From: Planctomycetota bacterium
Lineage (GTDB): Bacteria > Planctomycetota > UBA1135 > GCA-002686595
Assembly (NCBI GenBank): GCA_023150475.1
Contig: JAKLKU010000029.1
Span: 1 to 49,423 of the forward strand
DNA length: 49,423 nt
Reading direction: 5' to 3'
The notes beneath the pieces were generated by a model. It ran no database searches and was not told where the DNA came from. It saw only the letters and a program-made list of their open reading frames with translations. The number at the start of each line of letters is the position of its first letter. The stretch's first letter is position 1. This document shows positions 39,354-46,569 of the stretch, piece after piece. Position numbers and translations under genes: made by a program.

Positions 39354-40058
39354 ATGGCGTTGATCCGCATCCGCGGAGCATCGTTCGGTTACTCGCGTCG
39401 TGCCGTCGTGGCCGGCGTGGATCTCGAGATCCGCGCCGGCCGCTTCTTCGGCATCGTCGGACCGAACGGCGCGGGGAAGACGACGCTCTTCCGCGGCATC
39501 CTCGGGCTCCTGAAGCCGCTCGGCGGAACCGTCGAGCGCAGCGGCGCGACGATCGGGTACGTACCGCAGCGTGAGTCGCTCGATCCGCTCTATCCACTGA
39601 CGGTCCAAGAGGTCGTCGAGATGGGCGCGTATCGGCGTCTCTCGGGATGGCGCTCGCTCACGCACGCAGATCGCGAAGCGGCGCGCACGGTGCTCGCGCG
39701 CGTCGGGCTCGCGGAGAAGGAGTCCGCGCGTTTCTCGTCGCTTTCGGGCGGGCAACGCCAGCGCGCGCTGATCGCACGTGCGTTGCTGACGAAACCGAAC
39801 GTGCTCTTGCTCGACGAACCGACGAGCGGCGTCGACCGCGCCGCACAAGCGCGGATCCTCGAGCTCTTGCGCGGACTGCACCGCGAAGGTCTCGCGATCC
39901 TGCTCGTCAGCCACCACCTCGCGTTGGTGCGCCAGGCCGTCGACGAAGTCCTCTGGGTGTCCGGCGGCGCCGTGCGACACGGCGATCCGCGCGAGCTCCT
40001 GCGACCGGACCAACTCGACGAACTCTTCGACACTCACGGCGCGCCCGAGGACGACTGA
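39354..40058 (+). CDS. Metal ABC transporter ATP-binding protein
   Basis: The 234-residue ATPase shows Walker A GPNGAGKTT (36-44), Q-loop YVPQRESLD, signature LSGGQRQR (130-137), Walker B VLLLDEPTSG (150-159) and the switch His in LVSHHLALV. It matches the ZnuC/MntB-type family by length and context. Its stop overlaps the permease start (TGATG at 40056-40060). ATG 39354 follows a 195-base spacer that contains no other gene or evident site. Confidence 0.93.
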   Translation: MALIRIRGASFGYSRRAVVAGVDLEIRAGRFFGIVGPNGAGKTTLFRGILGLLKPLGGTVERSGATIGYVPQRESLDPLYPLTVQEVVEMGAYRRLSGWRSLTHADREAARTVLARVGLAEKESARFSSLSGGQRQRALIARALLTKPNVLLLDEPTSGVDRAAQARILELLRGLHREGLAILLVSHHLALVRQAVDEVLWVSGGAVRHGDPRELLRPDQLDELFDTHGAPEDD

Positions 40059-40930
40059 TGGACATCACGTGGGGCGAACGCATCGATCTCTTCCGGTACG
40101 CGCTCACCGCCGCGGCGATCGCCGGCCTCGCGTGTCCGCTGATCGGCGTGTTCCTCTTCCTGCGGCGCACGAGCTTCTACGGCATCGCGTTGCCGCAGTT
40201 CGCCGCCGCGGGCGTCGTGTTCGGTTTCGTGTTGATGCCGTGGTGGGCGAGCCACGTCGGGCTCGGCGACGTCACGCTCGAGATGGCGCTCTCCGACACG
40301 CACGCCGTGATGAACTACCACCTCGCGTGGGCCGCGACGTTCACGTTCGGCGGGCTCTTCGCGCTCGTGTGGCTCGGACGGCGCGGTGGCAGCGAGATCG
40401 GTCGCGTCGCGGCGGCTTTCGCGATCGCGAACGCGGCGACGTACGTGTTCGGCAGGCTCTCGCCCGTCGGCAAGTCGTTCGTCGACGAACTGCTCGCCGG
40501 CGAGATCCTCGGCGTCGGCGTCCACGAACTCGAGACGATCTCGGTCCTGCTCGGCATCGTCGTCGCGGCGATCGTGGTCTTCTACCGCGATCTGGTGCTC
40601 GTCAGCTTCGACCGCGAATTCGCCGTCGTGCTCGGGAAGCGCGTGGTCGCGTTCGAGTCGCTGCTCAACGTGCTCGTCGGCGTGACCGTCGCGGCGGGCA
40701 CGATGACGCTCGGTCCGACGATCCTGTTCGGCTTGATCGTCTTGCCGCCGCTCGCGGCGCGGCCGTTCGCGAGCTCGATGAATCGATTCCTCGTCGCGTC
40801 GTCGCTCTTCGGCGTGCTCGCCGTCGTCGGTGGTGTGTACGTTTCGTTCGCGTGGGACTTCCCGCTCGGAGCGTCGGTCGTCGCCGTGGCGGCGCTGGAA
40901 CTCATCCCTGCGCTGTTCGTGCGCCGCTGA
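40058..40930 (+). CDS. Metal ABC transporter permease (ZnuB/MntC type, ABC-3 family)
   Basis: The 290-residue membrane protein has about eight spans and ABC-3 family features: CPLIGVFLFLRRTSFYGIAL then PQFAAAGV at the N-terminus, LAGEILGVGVHELETISVLL in the middle, then VLVSFDREFAVVLGKRV and VTVAAGTMTLGPTILFGLIV followed by LPPLAAR. Its ATG overlaps the ATPase stop, so the pair is translationally coupled. It completes the binding protein-ATPase-permease set. Confidence 0.93.
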   Translation: MDITWGERIDLFRYALTAAAIAGLACPLIGVFLFLRRTSFYGIALPQFAAAGVVFGFVLMPWWASHVGLGDVTLEMALSDTHAVMNYHLAWAATFTFGGLFALVWLGRRGGSEIGRVAAAFAIANAATYVFGRLSPVGKSFVDELLAGEILGVGVHELETISVLLGIVVAAIVVFYRDLVLVSFDREFAVVLGKRVVAFESLLNVLVGVTVAAGTMTLGPTILFGLIVLPPLAARPFASSMNRFLVASSLFGVLAVVGGVYVSFAWDFPLGASVVAVAALELIPALFVRR

Positions 40931-40975
40931 ACGTGTCTGGGCCGTTAGTCCAGGACACGGACCAAGCTCTCGCCA

Positions 40976-41030
40976 TTGCTCTCCGCGGACGCTGCGTACA
41001 ATCCGCGGCTCAGGAAACCCCAACAGGAGG
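40976..41030 (+). promoter_or_regulatory. Possible promoter with overlapping inverted repeat and strong RBS
   Basis: TACAAT (40997-41002) is a good -10 box; TTGCTC at 40976-40981 is a weak -35 with 15-base spacing. CCGCGGA (40983-40989) and TCCGCGG (41002-41008) are perfect inverted arms flanking the -10 box and could be an operator. AGGAGG at 41025-41030 is a strong ribosome site seven bases before ATG 41038. The triple-repeat gene may therefore have its own regulated promoter. Confidence 0.45.
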
Positions 41031-41037
41031 AAACAGG

Positions 41038-41817
41038 ATGAAACTGCGATTGGCGATCACCGTACTCGGCGCGCTGCTCTCGACGGCGCTCTTGCTCCCG
41101 AACGAAGTCCGTGCGGAAGCGGCGAGTCACGGCCAAGAACGCGCTCAAGAGCAAGGTGGTGAGAAGAAGCGCGAGCGCGAACAAGGCGGCGAGAAAGCGA
41201 AGGAAGGCGAAGGCGCGAAACGCGAAGCGCCGAAGGGCCAGGACTCCGACGAGATGCGGATCGCGTACCAGACCGCGCTCTACCCGCTCGACACGTGCGT
41301 CGTCAGCGGCGAGAAGCTCGGGCCGGATGCGAAGAGCTTCCTCGTCGAAGGTCGCTTGGTGCGCACGTGCTGTGGCCGGTGCGAAGCGAAAGTGAAGGGT
41401 GATCCCAAGGACGCGCTCAAGAAGATCGACGAAGCCGTCGTGCGCGTGCAGAAGGCCGCGTACCCGATGGAGAAGTGCCCGGTCAGCGGCGAGAAGCTCG
41501 GCGAAGGCGCCGTCGACGTCGTGCACAACACTCGGCTCGTGCGCTTCTGCTGCGAGAAGTGCGTCGGTGAGTTCAAGAAGGACCCCGAGTCGTCGCTGAA
41601 GAAGCTCGACACGGCTTACATGGCGTCGCAGCGCAAGGGCTATCCGCTTTCGACGTGCGTCGTGATGGGCGGCGACACGCTCGGCGACGACGCGATCGAG
41701 ATCTTGCACGGCAATCGACTGGTGCGTTTCTGCTGCAAGAAGTGCATCAAGGAGTTCCGCGCGAGCCCGGAGAAGTACCTCGCGAAGCTCGACGAAGCCG
41801 CGAAGCAGAAGAAGTAG
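41038..41817 (+). CDS. Exported triple Cys-repeat protein, YHS/TRASH-like
   Basis: The 259-residue protein has a signal peptide (VLGALLSTALLLPNEVRAEA), a Glu/Lys/Gln-rich charged spacer (about 30-70), then three tandem repeats of roughly 58 residues. Each repeat starts YP(L/M)..C(V/P)V, most continuing SGEKLG, runs through RLVR, then has a CC..C motif (TCCGRC, FCCEKC, FCCKKC) and ends with an L.KLD- or L.KID-type motif. The pattern resembles YHS/TRASH metal-binding domains with Ser or Met replacing the second Cys of the first pair. It probably binds metal in the periplasm. The AGGAGG site fixes the start; a terminator follows. Confidence 0.82.
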   Translation: MKLRLAITVLGALLSTALLLPNEVRAEAASHGQERAQEQGGEKKREREQGGEKAKEGEGAKREAPKGQDSDEMRIAYQTALYPLDTCVVSGEKLGPDAKSFLVEGRLVRTCCGRCEAKVKGDPKDALKKIDEAVVRVQKAAYPMEKCPVSGEKLGEGAVDVVHNTRLVRFCCEKCVGEFKKDPESSLKKLDTAYMASQRKGYPLSTCVVMGGDTLGDDAIEILHGNRLVRFCCKKCIKEFRASPEKYLAKLDEAAKQKK

Positions 41818-41838
41818 TCGACTGCTTCATTTTGAACG

Positions 41839-41871
41839 GCGGAGCGTGCGGTGACGCACGCTCCGCTTTTT
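41839..41871 (+). terminator. Rho-independent terminator ending the metal block
   Basis: GCGGAGCGTGCG (41839-41850) pairs perfectly with CGCACGCTCCGC (41855-41866) around loop GTGA, followed by five T (41867-41871). This is a textbook terminator 22 bases after the stop of the triple-repeat gene. Confidence 0.92.
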
Positions 41872-42072
41872 CGTGCGTTCGATTCGCATTGCACGGTGAC
41901 GGAGACGCGATCGTCCGTGCGAACTCGCACCGGGCGCGATGGCGGGAGCCTTCGTGATTTCGCGGAACCTTTCGGCGGGCCGACTCGGTCTCAACAGCGA
42001 GCGCGTGGCACCCCTCGCGCGCGGTCCCAGCTCCTCGCCTCACGGCGCGGAGCCCAACGACAAGAGAGTTCG

Positions 42073-43419
42073 ATGAATCGACAATCCTTGTTGCTCGCCG
42101 CTTTCGCATGTCTCGCCTCGCTCGCGTCCGCTCAAGGCATCGACCTGAGCAAGGTGCATCCCGTGACGAAGACTCCGAAGCACGCGGGCGTGTTCAACAT
42201 CCGCACGGGACGGTTCCACACGGCGGGTGGCGCAGGCCCGCTGAGCCTCGTGCTGCAGAACGTCTACAACAACACGTGTGTCGCCGGTTTCTACACGGCG
42301 GTCGCGGAGTGCGAGGACTTCTACGACGAAGGTCGCGTGCCCTCGCAGGTCGGGCCGACGACGTACCCGAACCACAGCCTCGAGACGATCGAACTCGCGT
42401 ACTGCACGTCCGCCACGACCGGACTCGTCGACCTCGACTGGGAGCTCTACGACACGCAGGCGGGACTCGCCGGCGGCTCGTGCGGCTTCGGCAGCGCAGG
42501 CACTCCGCAGCCGTTCACTGCGGGCGTCGCATTCTTCGACAGCTCCGCGGCCGGATTCCCGTTGCCCGGCGCGACGTCCGCGAGCGGACCGGGGTGTTGG
42601 ATCATCGGCTTCAGCACCGGCACGATCACGACGTGTCTGACGTCCGGCGCGAACTCCGCGGATCAATTCGTGTTCCGCTTCTCGCAGAACAACACGCCGG
42701 CGCAGATGGGCGGCGGCACCGCGGGGCCGATCCTCGCCGGTGCGCCGGGCACCGGTGTTCCGGGTTGCGGCACGTTCAACTTGCCTGCTTGCGCCGGCGG
42801 TTGCGGCAGCGGTCTCGACAACCTCGACGCGTTCTGGATCAACCAAGATGCCGGCACGGTGGGTGGCGTGTGCACGACCGGCGGGACCGGAGCGCCGAGC
42901 ACCGGCTGCTACTGGTTCGGCGGTTATCCGACGAATCCGTTCGGCGGCATCTTCCTGCGGATGGAGGGCGACGGAAGCTGCACGACCACGGGCAACGTGA
43001 TCGCGTACTGCACCGCCAAGGTGAACAGTCTGGGCTGCACGCCCGCCGTGATGGCCGTCGGCATCCCGCGAGTCAGCACGTGCGCGACGACGGGCTTCAA
43101 GCTCCACGCGTCGAACCTGCTCGGCAACAAGAACGGCCTCTGGTTCTACGGCACCAACGGACTCTCCGGGATCGCGTTCCAGGGCGGCCACCTGTGCATC
43201 AAGCCGGCGATCAAGCGCTTGAACGTGCAGAACTCCGGCGGCCAAGGCTCCGCGTGCAACGGCGCGATCACCACGGACTTCAACGCGCGGATCTGCAGCG
43301 GTTCCGACAGCGCGCTCGTCGCGGGTGCTCTCGTCGGCACGCAATGCTGGTCGCGTGATCCGGCGAGCCCGAGCACGACGAACCTGACCTCCGCGATCTC
43401 GTTCGTCATCGCACCCTGA
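42073..43419 (+). CDS. Exported protein with YCTAKVNSLGCTP C-terminal domain (paralogue 1)
   Basis: The 448-residue protein has a signal peptide (LLLAAFACLASLASAQ). Residues 20-310 form an unassigned, Cys-containing extracellular domain (NTCVAGFYTAVAECEDFYDE; VDLDWELYDTQ; FRFSQNNTPAQMG; GCYWFGGYPTNPFGGIFLRM). The last 137 residues start at YCTAKVNSLGCTP (residue 312) and include KNGLWFYGTNG, FQGGHLCIK and CWSRDPASP. The gene at 44191 is a full-length paralogue with the same domain order, and a broken third copy lies between them. Function unknown; likely a surface or secreted protein. Confidence 0.85.
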   Translation: MNRQSLLLAAFACLASLASAQGIDLSKVHPVTKTPKHAGVFNIRTGRFHTAGGAGPLSLVLQNVYNNTCVAGFYTAVAECEDFYDEGRVPSQVGPTTYPNHSLETIELAYCTSATTGLVDLDWELYDTQAGLAGGSCGFGSAGTPQPFTAGVAFFDSSAAGFPLPGATSASGPGCWIIGFSTGTITTCLTSGANSADQFVFRFSQNNTPAQMGGGTAGPILAGAPGTGVPGCGTFNLPACAGGCGSGLDNLDAFWINQDAGTVGGVCTTGGTGAPSTGCYWFGGYPTNPFGGIFLRMEGDGSCTTTGNVIAYCTAKVNSLGCTPAVMAVGIPRVSTCATTGFKLHASNLLGNKNGLWFYGTNGLSGIAFQGGHLCIKPAIKRLNVQNSGGQGSACNGAITTDFNARICSGSDSALVAGALVGTQCWSRDPASPSTTNLTSAISFVIAP

Positions 43420-43669
43420 TCGCGCAGTCTCGTCTCCACGCGGCGGGCCGTGCGTCCGGATCTCGGTCCGGCGCGCGGTCCGTCGTTCGTCTCGGTTCGG
43501 CGGCGGACGCGCAGCGTCTTGCCCAGACCGTCGATCTCGTCGACGCGGAAGAGGCTGTTCCGCGGTCGCGACGCGCCGCGCGCGCCGGGAATCGAGAATG
43601 CGGCAACCGAAACCACGTCGCGTCGCGTCAGTAAGAGCGATGGCCGGCGTCCGCGGCGCCCGCGCCAAT

Positions 43670-43714
43670 CGCACTGATCGCACTGATCGCGCTGATCGCG
43701 CTGTTCGCATTGGG
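43670..43714. repeat. 9-bp tandem repeat (CGCACTGAT type, five units)
   Basis: Units start at 43670, 43679, 43688, 43697 and 43706; the first two are identical and the last two are degraded. The repeat ends exactly where similarity to the C-terminal domain of the neighbouring exported proteins begins, so repeat growth may have accompanied loss of the rest of that gene copy. Confidence 0.7.
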
Positions 43715-44038
43715 CGCACGGTACGAATGGCGTCACGGGGATCCCGTTCCAAGGCGGACAGTTGTGCGTCAAGCCGACGATCCGACGTCTCGGAGTGCGA
43801 TCGAGCGGTGGCCAAGGCTCAGCGCGCGTCGGCCACATCCTCACCGACTTCGATCATCGCATCTGCAGCGGTCTCGACGCGCGGCTTGTCGCTTGTCGCT
43901 TGTCACTGGTCGCTGGTCGCTGGTCGCCGGTCGCCGGTCGCCGGCGCGCAAGTCGCGGCGCAGGGCTGGTCGCGTGACCCGGCGAGTCCGAGCACGACGA
44001 ACCTGAAGGCCGTGACTTCGTTCGTCGTGATGCCGTAA
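43711..44038 (+). pseudogene. Broken paralogue of the YCTAKVNSLGCTP-tail protein
   Basis: Translation from 43711 reads like the second half of the tail domain (HGTNGVTGIPFQGGQLCVK; SSGGQGS; DFDHRICSGLDARLVA), matching the gene at 42073 residue by residue. At 43885 the frame enters nine 7-base repeats and shifts by one. The correct ending (GAQVAAQGWSRDPASPSTTN and the final FVVMP, stop 44036-44038) continues in the next frame. The N-terminal two thirds, signal peptide and YCTAKVNSLGCTP start are missing. Loss of one 7-base unit would restore the frame of what remains. Confidence 0.85.
43885..43947 (+). repeat. 7-bp tandem repeat, nine units, inside the pseudogene
   Basis: The units are CTTGTCG twice, CTTGTCA, CTGGTCG three times, CCGGTCG twice, then CCGGCGC. 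The first and last units spell the ancestral coding sequence (Leu-Val-Ala-Gly-Ala), so about seven units (49 bases) look inserted, a +1 shift. The ordered drift from CTT to CTG to CCG along the array suggests stepwise slippage. Confidence 0.85.
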
Positions 44039-44142
44039 TCGCGACGCGTGGAACCTGCTCGGCTCCTCGCTCCGAGATTCGCGACGCGCGGCGTGCCCGG
44101 ATCCGTCGTGGGGGGCCTCCGCGCGAATCGGCGACGTTCCTG

Positions 44143-44178
44143 GTAGTGTCAGGCCAGACGAGGGAGGCCTTGCACTAC
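44143..44178 (+). promoter_or_regulatory. 5' leader hairpin next to the ribosome site of the 44191 gene
   Basis: GTAGTG (44143-44148) pairs with CACTAC (44173-44178) and AGGCC (44151-44155) pairs with GGCCT (44166-44170), separated by a symmetric two-base internal loop (TC/TG) and a ten-base loop. Two G-T pairs can extend the outer stem. The Shine-Dalgarno-like GGAG (44180-44183) follows at once, 7 bases before ATG 44191. It may regulate translation. Confidence 0.5.
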
Positions 44179-44190
44179 TGGAGATCCAAC

Positions 44191-45549
44191 ATGAAGTCTC
44201 GCTTGAAGTTCGCTCTCGCGCTCGCAGCGCTCACCACGTCCGCCTTCGCGCAGTCGATCGACCACAGTCGACTGAAACCGATCGGTGCCACAGTCAAACA
44301 CGCAGGCGTGTTCGAGCTGCGCACCGGCAAGTTCGTCTCCGCGCCGGCGGCCGCGTCTGCGCTGAACACGATCTACAACAACACGTGCAGCGTCCTCGAC
44401 ACCTACACGATGTCGTCGTGCGAGGACTTCTACGACGAAGGCCGAGTGCCCGAAATCGTGTTTGGAGGCTCGCAAGTGTGGTATCCGGACCATCGAGCGA
44501 CATCGCTCCAGTTCGGTTACTGCACGACCGCGCCGACCGGCATCGTCGACATCGATTGGGAGCTCCACGACACCGAGACTCAAACGGGCGGTTCGTGCGG
44601 TTTCGGTCCATCGGCGCCGCCGAAGTTCACGGCGGGAATCGCTTCGTTCGACAGCTCCGCGCTCGGTTTTCCGCTGCCGGGCTCGACGTCGGCGGGCGCG
44701 CAGAGTTGCTGGATCGTCGCCTTCACGCTCGGCACCAGCGGCGTTTGCCTGGACGCCGGGCCGAGCAGCGCCGACACGTTCACGTTCCGCTTCTCGCAGA
44801 ACAACACGCCGACACAACTCGGCTCGGGTTCCGCTGGCCCCTGGATCGCCGGCAACCCCGTCGCGAGCGCGCCGGGCGGAGGCACGTTCCACTATCCCCC
44901 GGGCGTCGATCCGAACACTGGAGCTCCGTGCGGACACGGGCTCGACACACTCGATCAGATGTGGCTCAACACCGACGGTTCGAACGGCAGCGGTCAGGAG
45001 CTCTGTCCAGGTGGTGGCTTCGGCGTGGCCACCGGCTGTTATTGGTTCGGAGGCTTCCCGCAGAACCCGTTCGCGAGTCTCTATCTCGCGATCGACGGCG
45101 ACGGATCGTGCTCGCCCACCGGCGGCGTCTCGACCTACTGCACCGCCAAGGTCAACAGCCTCGGCTGCACGCCGCTCGTCGGTTGGATGGGCACGCCGAG
45201 CGTGTCGACGTGCTCGACGGATTCCTTCGACTTGGTCGCGACGAACTTGATCGGCAACAAGTTCGGCGTCTGGTTCTACGGCACGAGCGGACAACAAGGC
45301 GTCCCGTTCCAGGGCGGCTTCATGTGCGTGAAGGCGCCCACGACGCGGCTCGCGCCGCAGCTCTCGGGCGGATCGGCGGCGTCGTGCTCGGGTTCGATCA
45401 CGAGCGACTTCAACGCGCAGATCTGCGCGGGGACCGATCCGTCGTTGGTCGCCGGCGCCTCGGTGGACGCGCAGTGCTACTCGCGCGACGTCGCCGACCC
45501 GTTCAAGTCGAACTTGACCGCGGGCGTCTCGTTCGTCGTCTTGCCCTGA
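44191..45549 (+). CDS. Exported protein with YCTAKVNSLGCTP C-terminal domain (paralogue 2)
   Basis: The 452-residue protein has a signal peptide (FALALAALTTSAFAQ) and the same layout as the gene at 42073: HAGVFELRTGKF, YNNTCSVLDTYTMSSCEDFY then DEGRVPE, VDIDWELHD, FRFSQNNTPTQLG, GCYWFGGFPQNPFASLYLAI, then the tail domain from residue 316 (YCTAKVNSLGCTP; NKFGVWFYGTSG; FQGGFMCVK; CYSRDVADP). The two arose by duplication. A hairpin precedes the ribosome site. Role unknown; likely extracellular. Confidence 0.85.
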   Translation: MKSRLKFALALAALTTSAFAQSIDHSRLKPIGATVKHAGVFELRTGKFVSAPAAASALNTIYNNTCSVLDTYTMSSCEDFYDEGRVPEIVFGGSQVWYPDHRATSLQFGYCTTAPTGIVDIDWELHDTETQTGGSCGFGPSAPPKFTAGIASFDSSALGFPLPGSTSAGAQSCWIVAFTLGTSGVCLDAGPSSADTFTFRFSQNNTPTQLGSGSAGPWIAGNPVASAPGGGTFHYPPGVDPNTGAPCGHGLDTLDQMWLNTDGSNGSGQELCPGGGFGVATGCYWFGGFPQNPFASLYLAIDGDGSCSPTGGVSTYCTAKVNSLGCTPLVGWMGTPSVSTCSTDSFDLVATNLIGNKFGVWFYGTSGQQGVPFQGGFMCVKAPTTRLAPQLSGGSAASCSGSITSDFNAQICAGTDPSLVAGASVDAQCYSRDVADPFKSNLTAGVSFVVLP

Positions 45550-45558
45550 CGCGGTCGC

Positions 45559-46023
45559 TCAAGGACCGACGACTTCGACCAACTCGACTTCGAACACGAG
45601 CTCGGCATTCGGCGGCACGACGCCGGGGATGCCGGGCTCGCCATATCCGAGCTCGGACGGGATCGCGAGTTTGCGTTTGCCGCCGACACGCATCCCGAGG
45701 ACTCCGTCCTCGAGTCCCTTCATCACTTGGCCCTGGCCGATCGTGAAGTCGACGGGGTTGCCGCGGTCGTAGCTCGAGTCGATGCGCTCTCCGCTCGCGA
45801 GCGCGCCGACGTAATGCACGCGCACGAGCGAGCCGTACACGGCAGGCGAGCCGGTGCCCGCGGCCAACTCGGCGTATCGCACGCCCGACAGCGTGACGTG
45901 TTCCTCGGGCGGCGGCAGCGCGACCGGTCGATTGAAGCCGGCGAACGAGCACGCACCGAGTGTGAGGCAGGCGAACGCGGCGCCGACCACGACCGTGCGC
46001 TTCCGGATCACGACGCGCTTCAT
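45559..46023 (-). CDS. FKBP-type peptidyl-prolyl isomerase lipoprotein
   Basis: The 154-residue protein has a lipoprotein signal (GAAFACLTLGAC, lipid Cys near residue 25) and an FKBP domain (SPAVYGSLVRVHYVGALASG; DSSYDRGNPVDFTIGQGQVM; KGLEDGVLGMRVGGKRKLAI; SELGYGEPGIPGVVPPNAEL; VFEVELVEV). Key FKBP positions (Tyr, Asp, Phe, the GQVMKG loop and GYG) are kept. It would catalyse proline isomerisation in exported proteins. Its ATG overlaps the stop of the upstream FKBP gene. Confidence 0.92.
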   Translation of the reverse strand: MKRVVIRKRTVVVGAAFACLTLGACSFAGFNRPVALPPPEEHVTLSGVRYAELAAGTGSPAVYGSLVRVHYVGALASGERIDSSYDRGNPVDFTIGQGQVMKGLEDGVLGMRVGGKRKLAIPSELGYGEPGIPGVVPPNAELVFEVELVEVVGP

Positions 46024-46517
46024 CCGCGCACCTCCAGGATCTCCACCGCGTACACCACGTCGCTGCCCGCCGGCACACCGCCGCCCGGATTGCCGGTGTC
46101 GCCGAAACCGAGCGGTGCGCCGATCGTCAGCTTGGCCTTCGATCCGCGCTTCAGGCCGACGAGGCCGAGCGCGAGTCCCGCGAGCGGTCGCGGCCCGCTC
46201 CCGCCCGACAAGTCGAGCTCGAGCGGGATGCCGCTCTCTCTCGTCGTGTCGAACGGCTTCTCGATGCCGGGGACGTACGCGTTGTAGTGCAACGTCACGC
46301 GCGAACTCGCCGTGATCGCCGGCCCCTCGCCCGGTGCGAGCACTTCGACCCGCAGGCCTGCCGCGCGCTCTTCGACGTAGGGCGTGAAGTGTGCTGCGGC
46401 GACCTCGGCACGGAGCTCTTCGGCGGTCGGCTCGTGTTCGTTGCGGCCGCACGCGGCCAACGCGCCGACGAGGGCGCTGCCGAGGACGATGCTGGGAGTC
46501 GAGATCGCGAAGCGCAT
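46020..46517 (-). CDS. FKBP-type peptidyl-prolyl isomerase lipoprotein, diverged
   Basis: The 165-residue protein has a lipoprotein signal (LGSALVGALAAC) and a recognisable but diverged FKBP domain (GEGPAITASSRVTLHYNAYV; KPFDTTRESGIPLELDLSGG; LAGLALGLVGLKRGSKAKLT; LGFGDTGNPGGGVPAGSDVV; YAVEILEVRG). Several active-site aromatic residues are replaced, so it may act as a chaperone. It overlaps the second FKBP gene by four bases; the two form a tandem pair. Confidence 0.88.
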   Translation of the reverse strand: MRFAISTPSIVLGSALVGALAACGRNEHEPTAEELRAEVAAAHFTPYVEERAAGLRVEVLAPGEGPAITASSRVTLHYNAYVPGIEKPFDTTRESGIPLELDLSGGSGPRPLAGLALGLVGLKRGSKAKLTIGAPLGFGDTGNPGGGVPAGSDVVYAVEILEVRG

Positions 46518-46569
46518 GACGCAGAGCTTAGCGCTCCGTTCGAGCGGTGGCTCGCGCGTGCTCGCCGCC

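Noticed and set aside
43146..43844. A 232-codon minus-strand frame across the exported-protein locus
   Set aside because: It is antisense to the gene at 42073 and to the pseudogene; its internal similarity merely mirrors the duplication on the plus strand.
43670..43947. CRISPR-like repeats
   Set aside because: Units are 7 or 9 bases with no spacers and no cas genes are present; these are simple tandem repeats.
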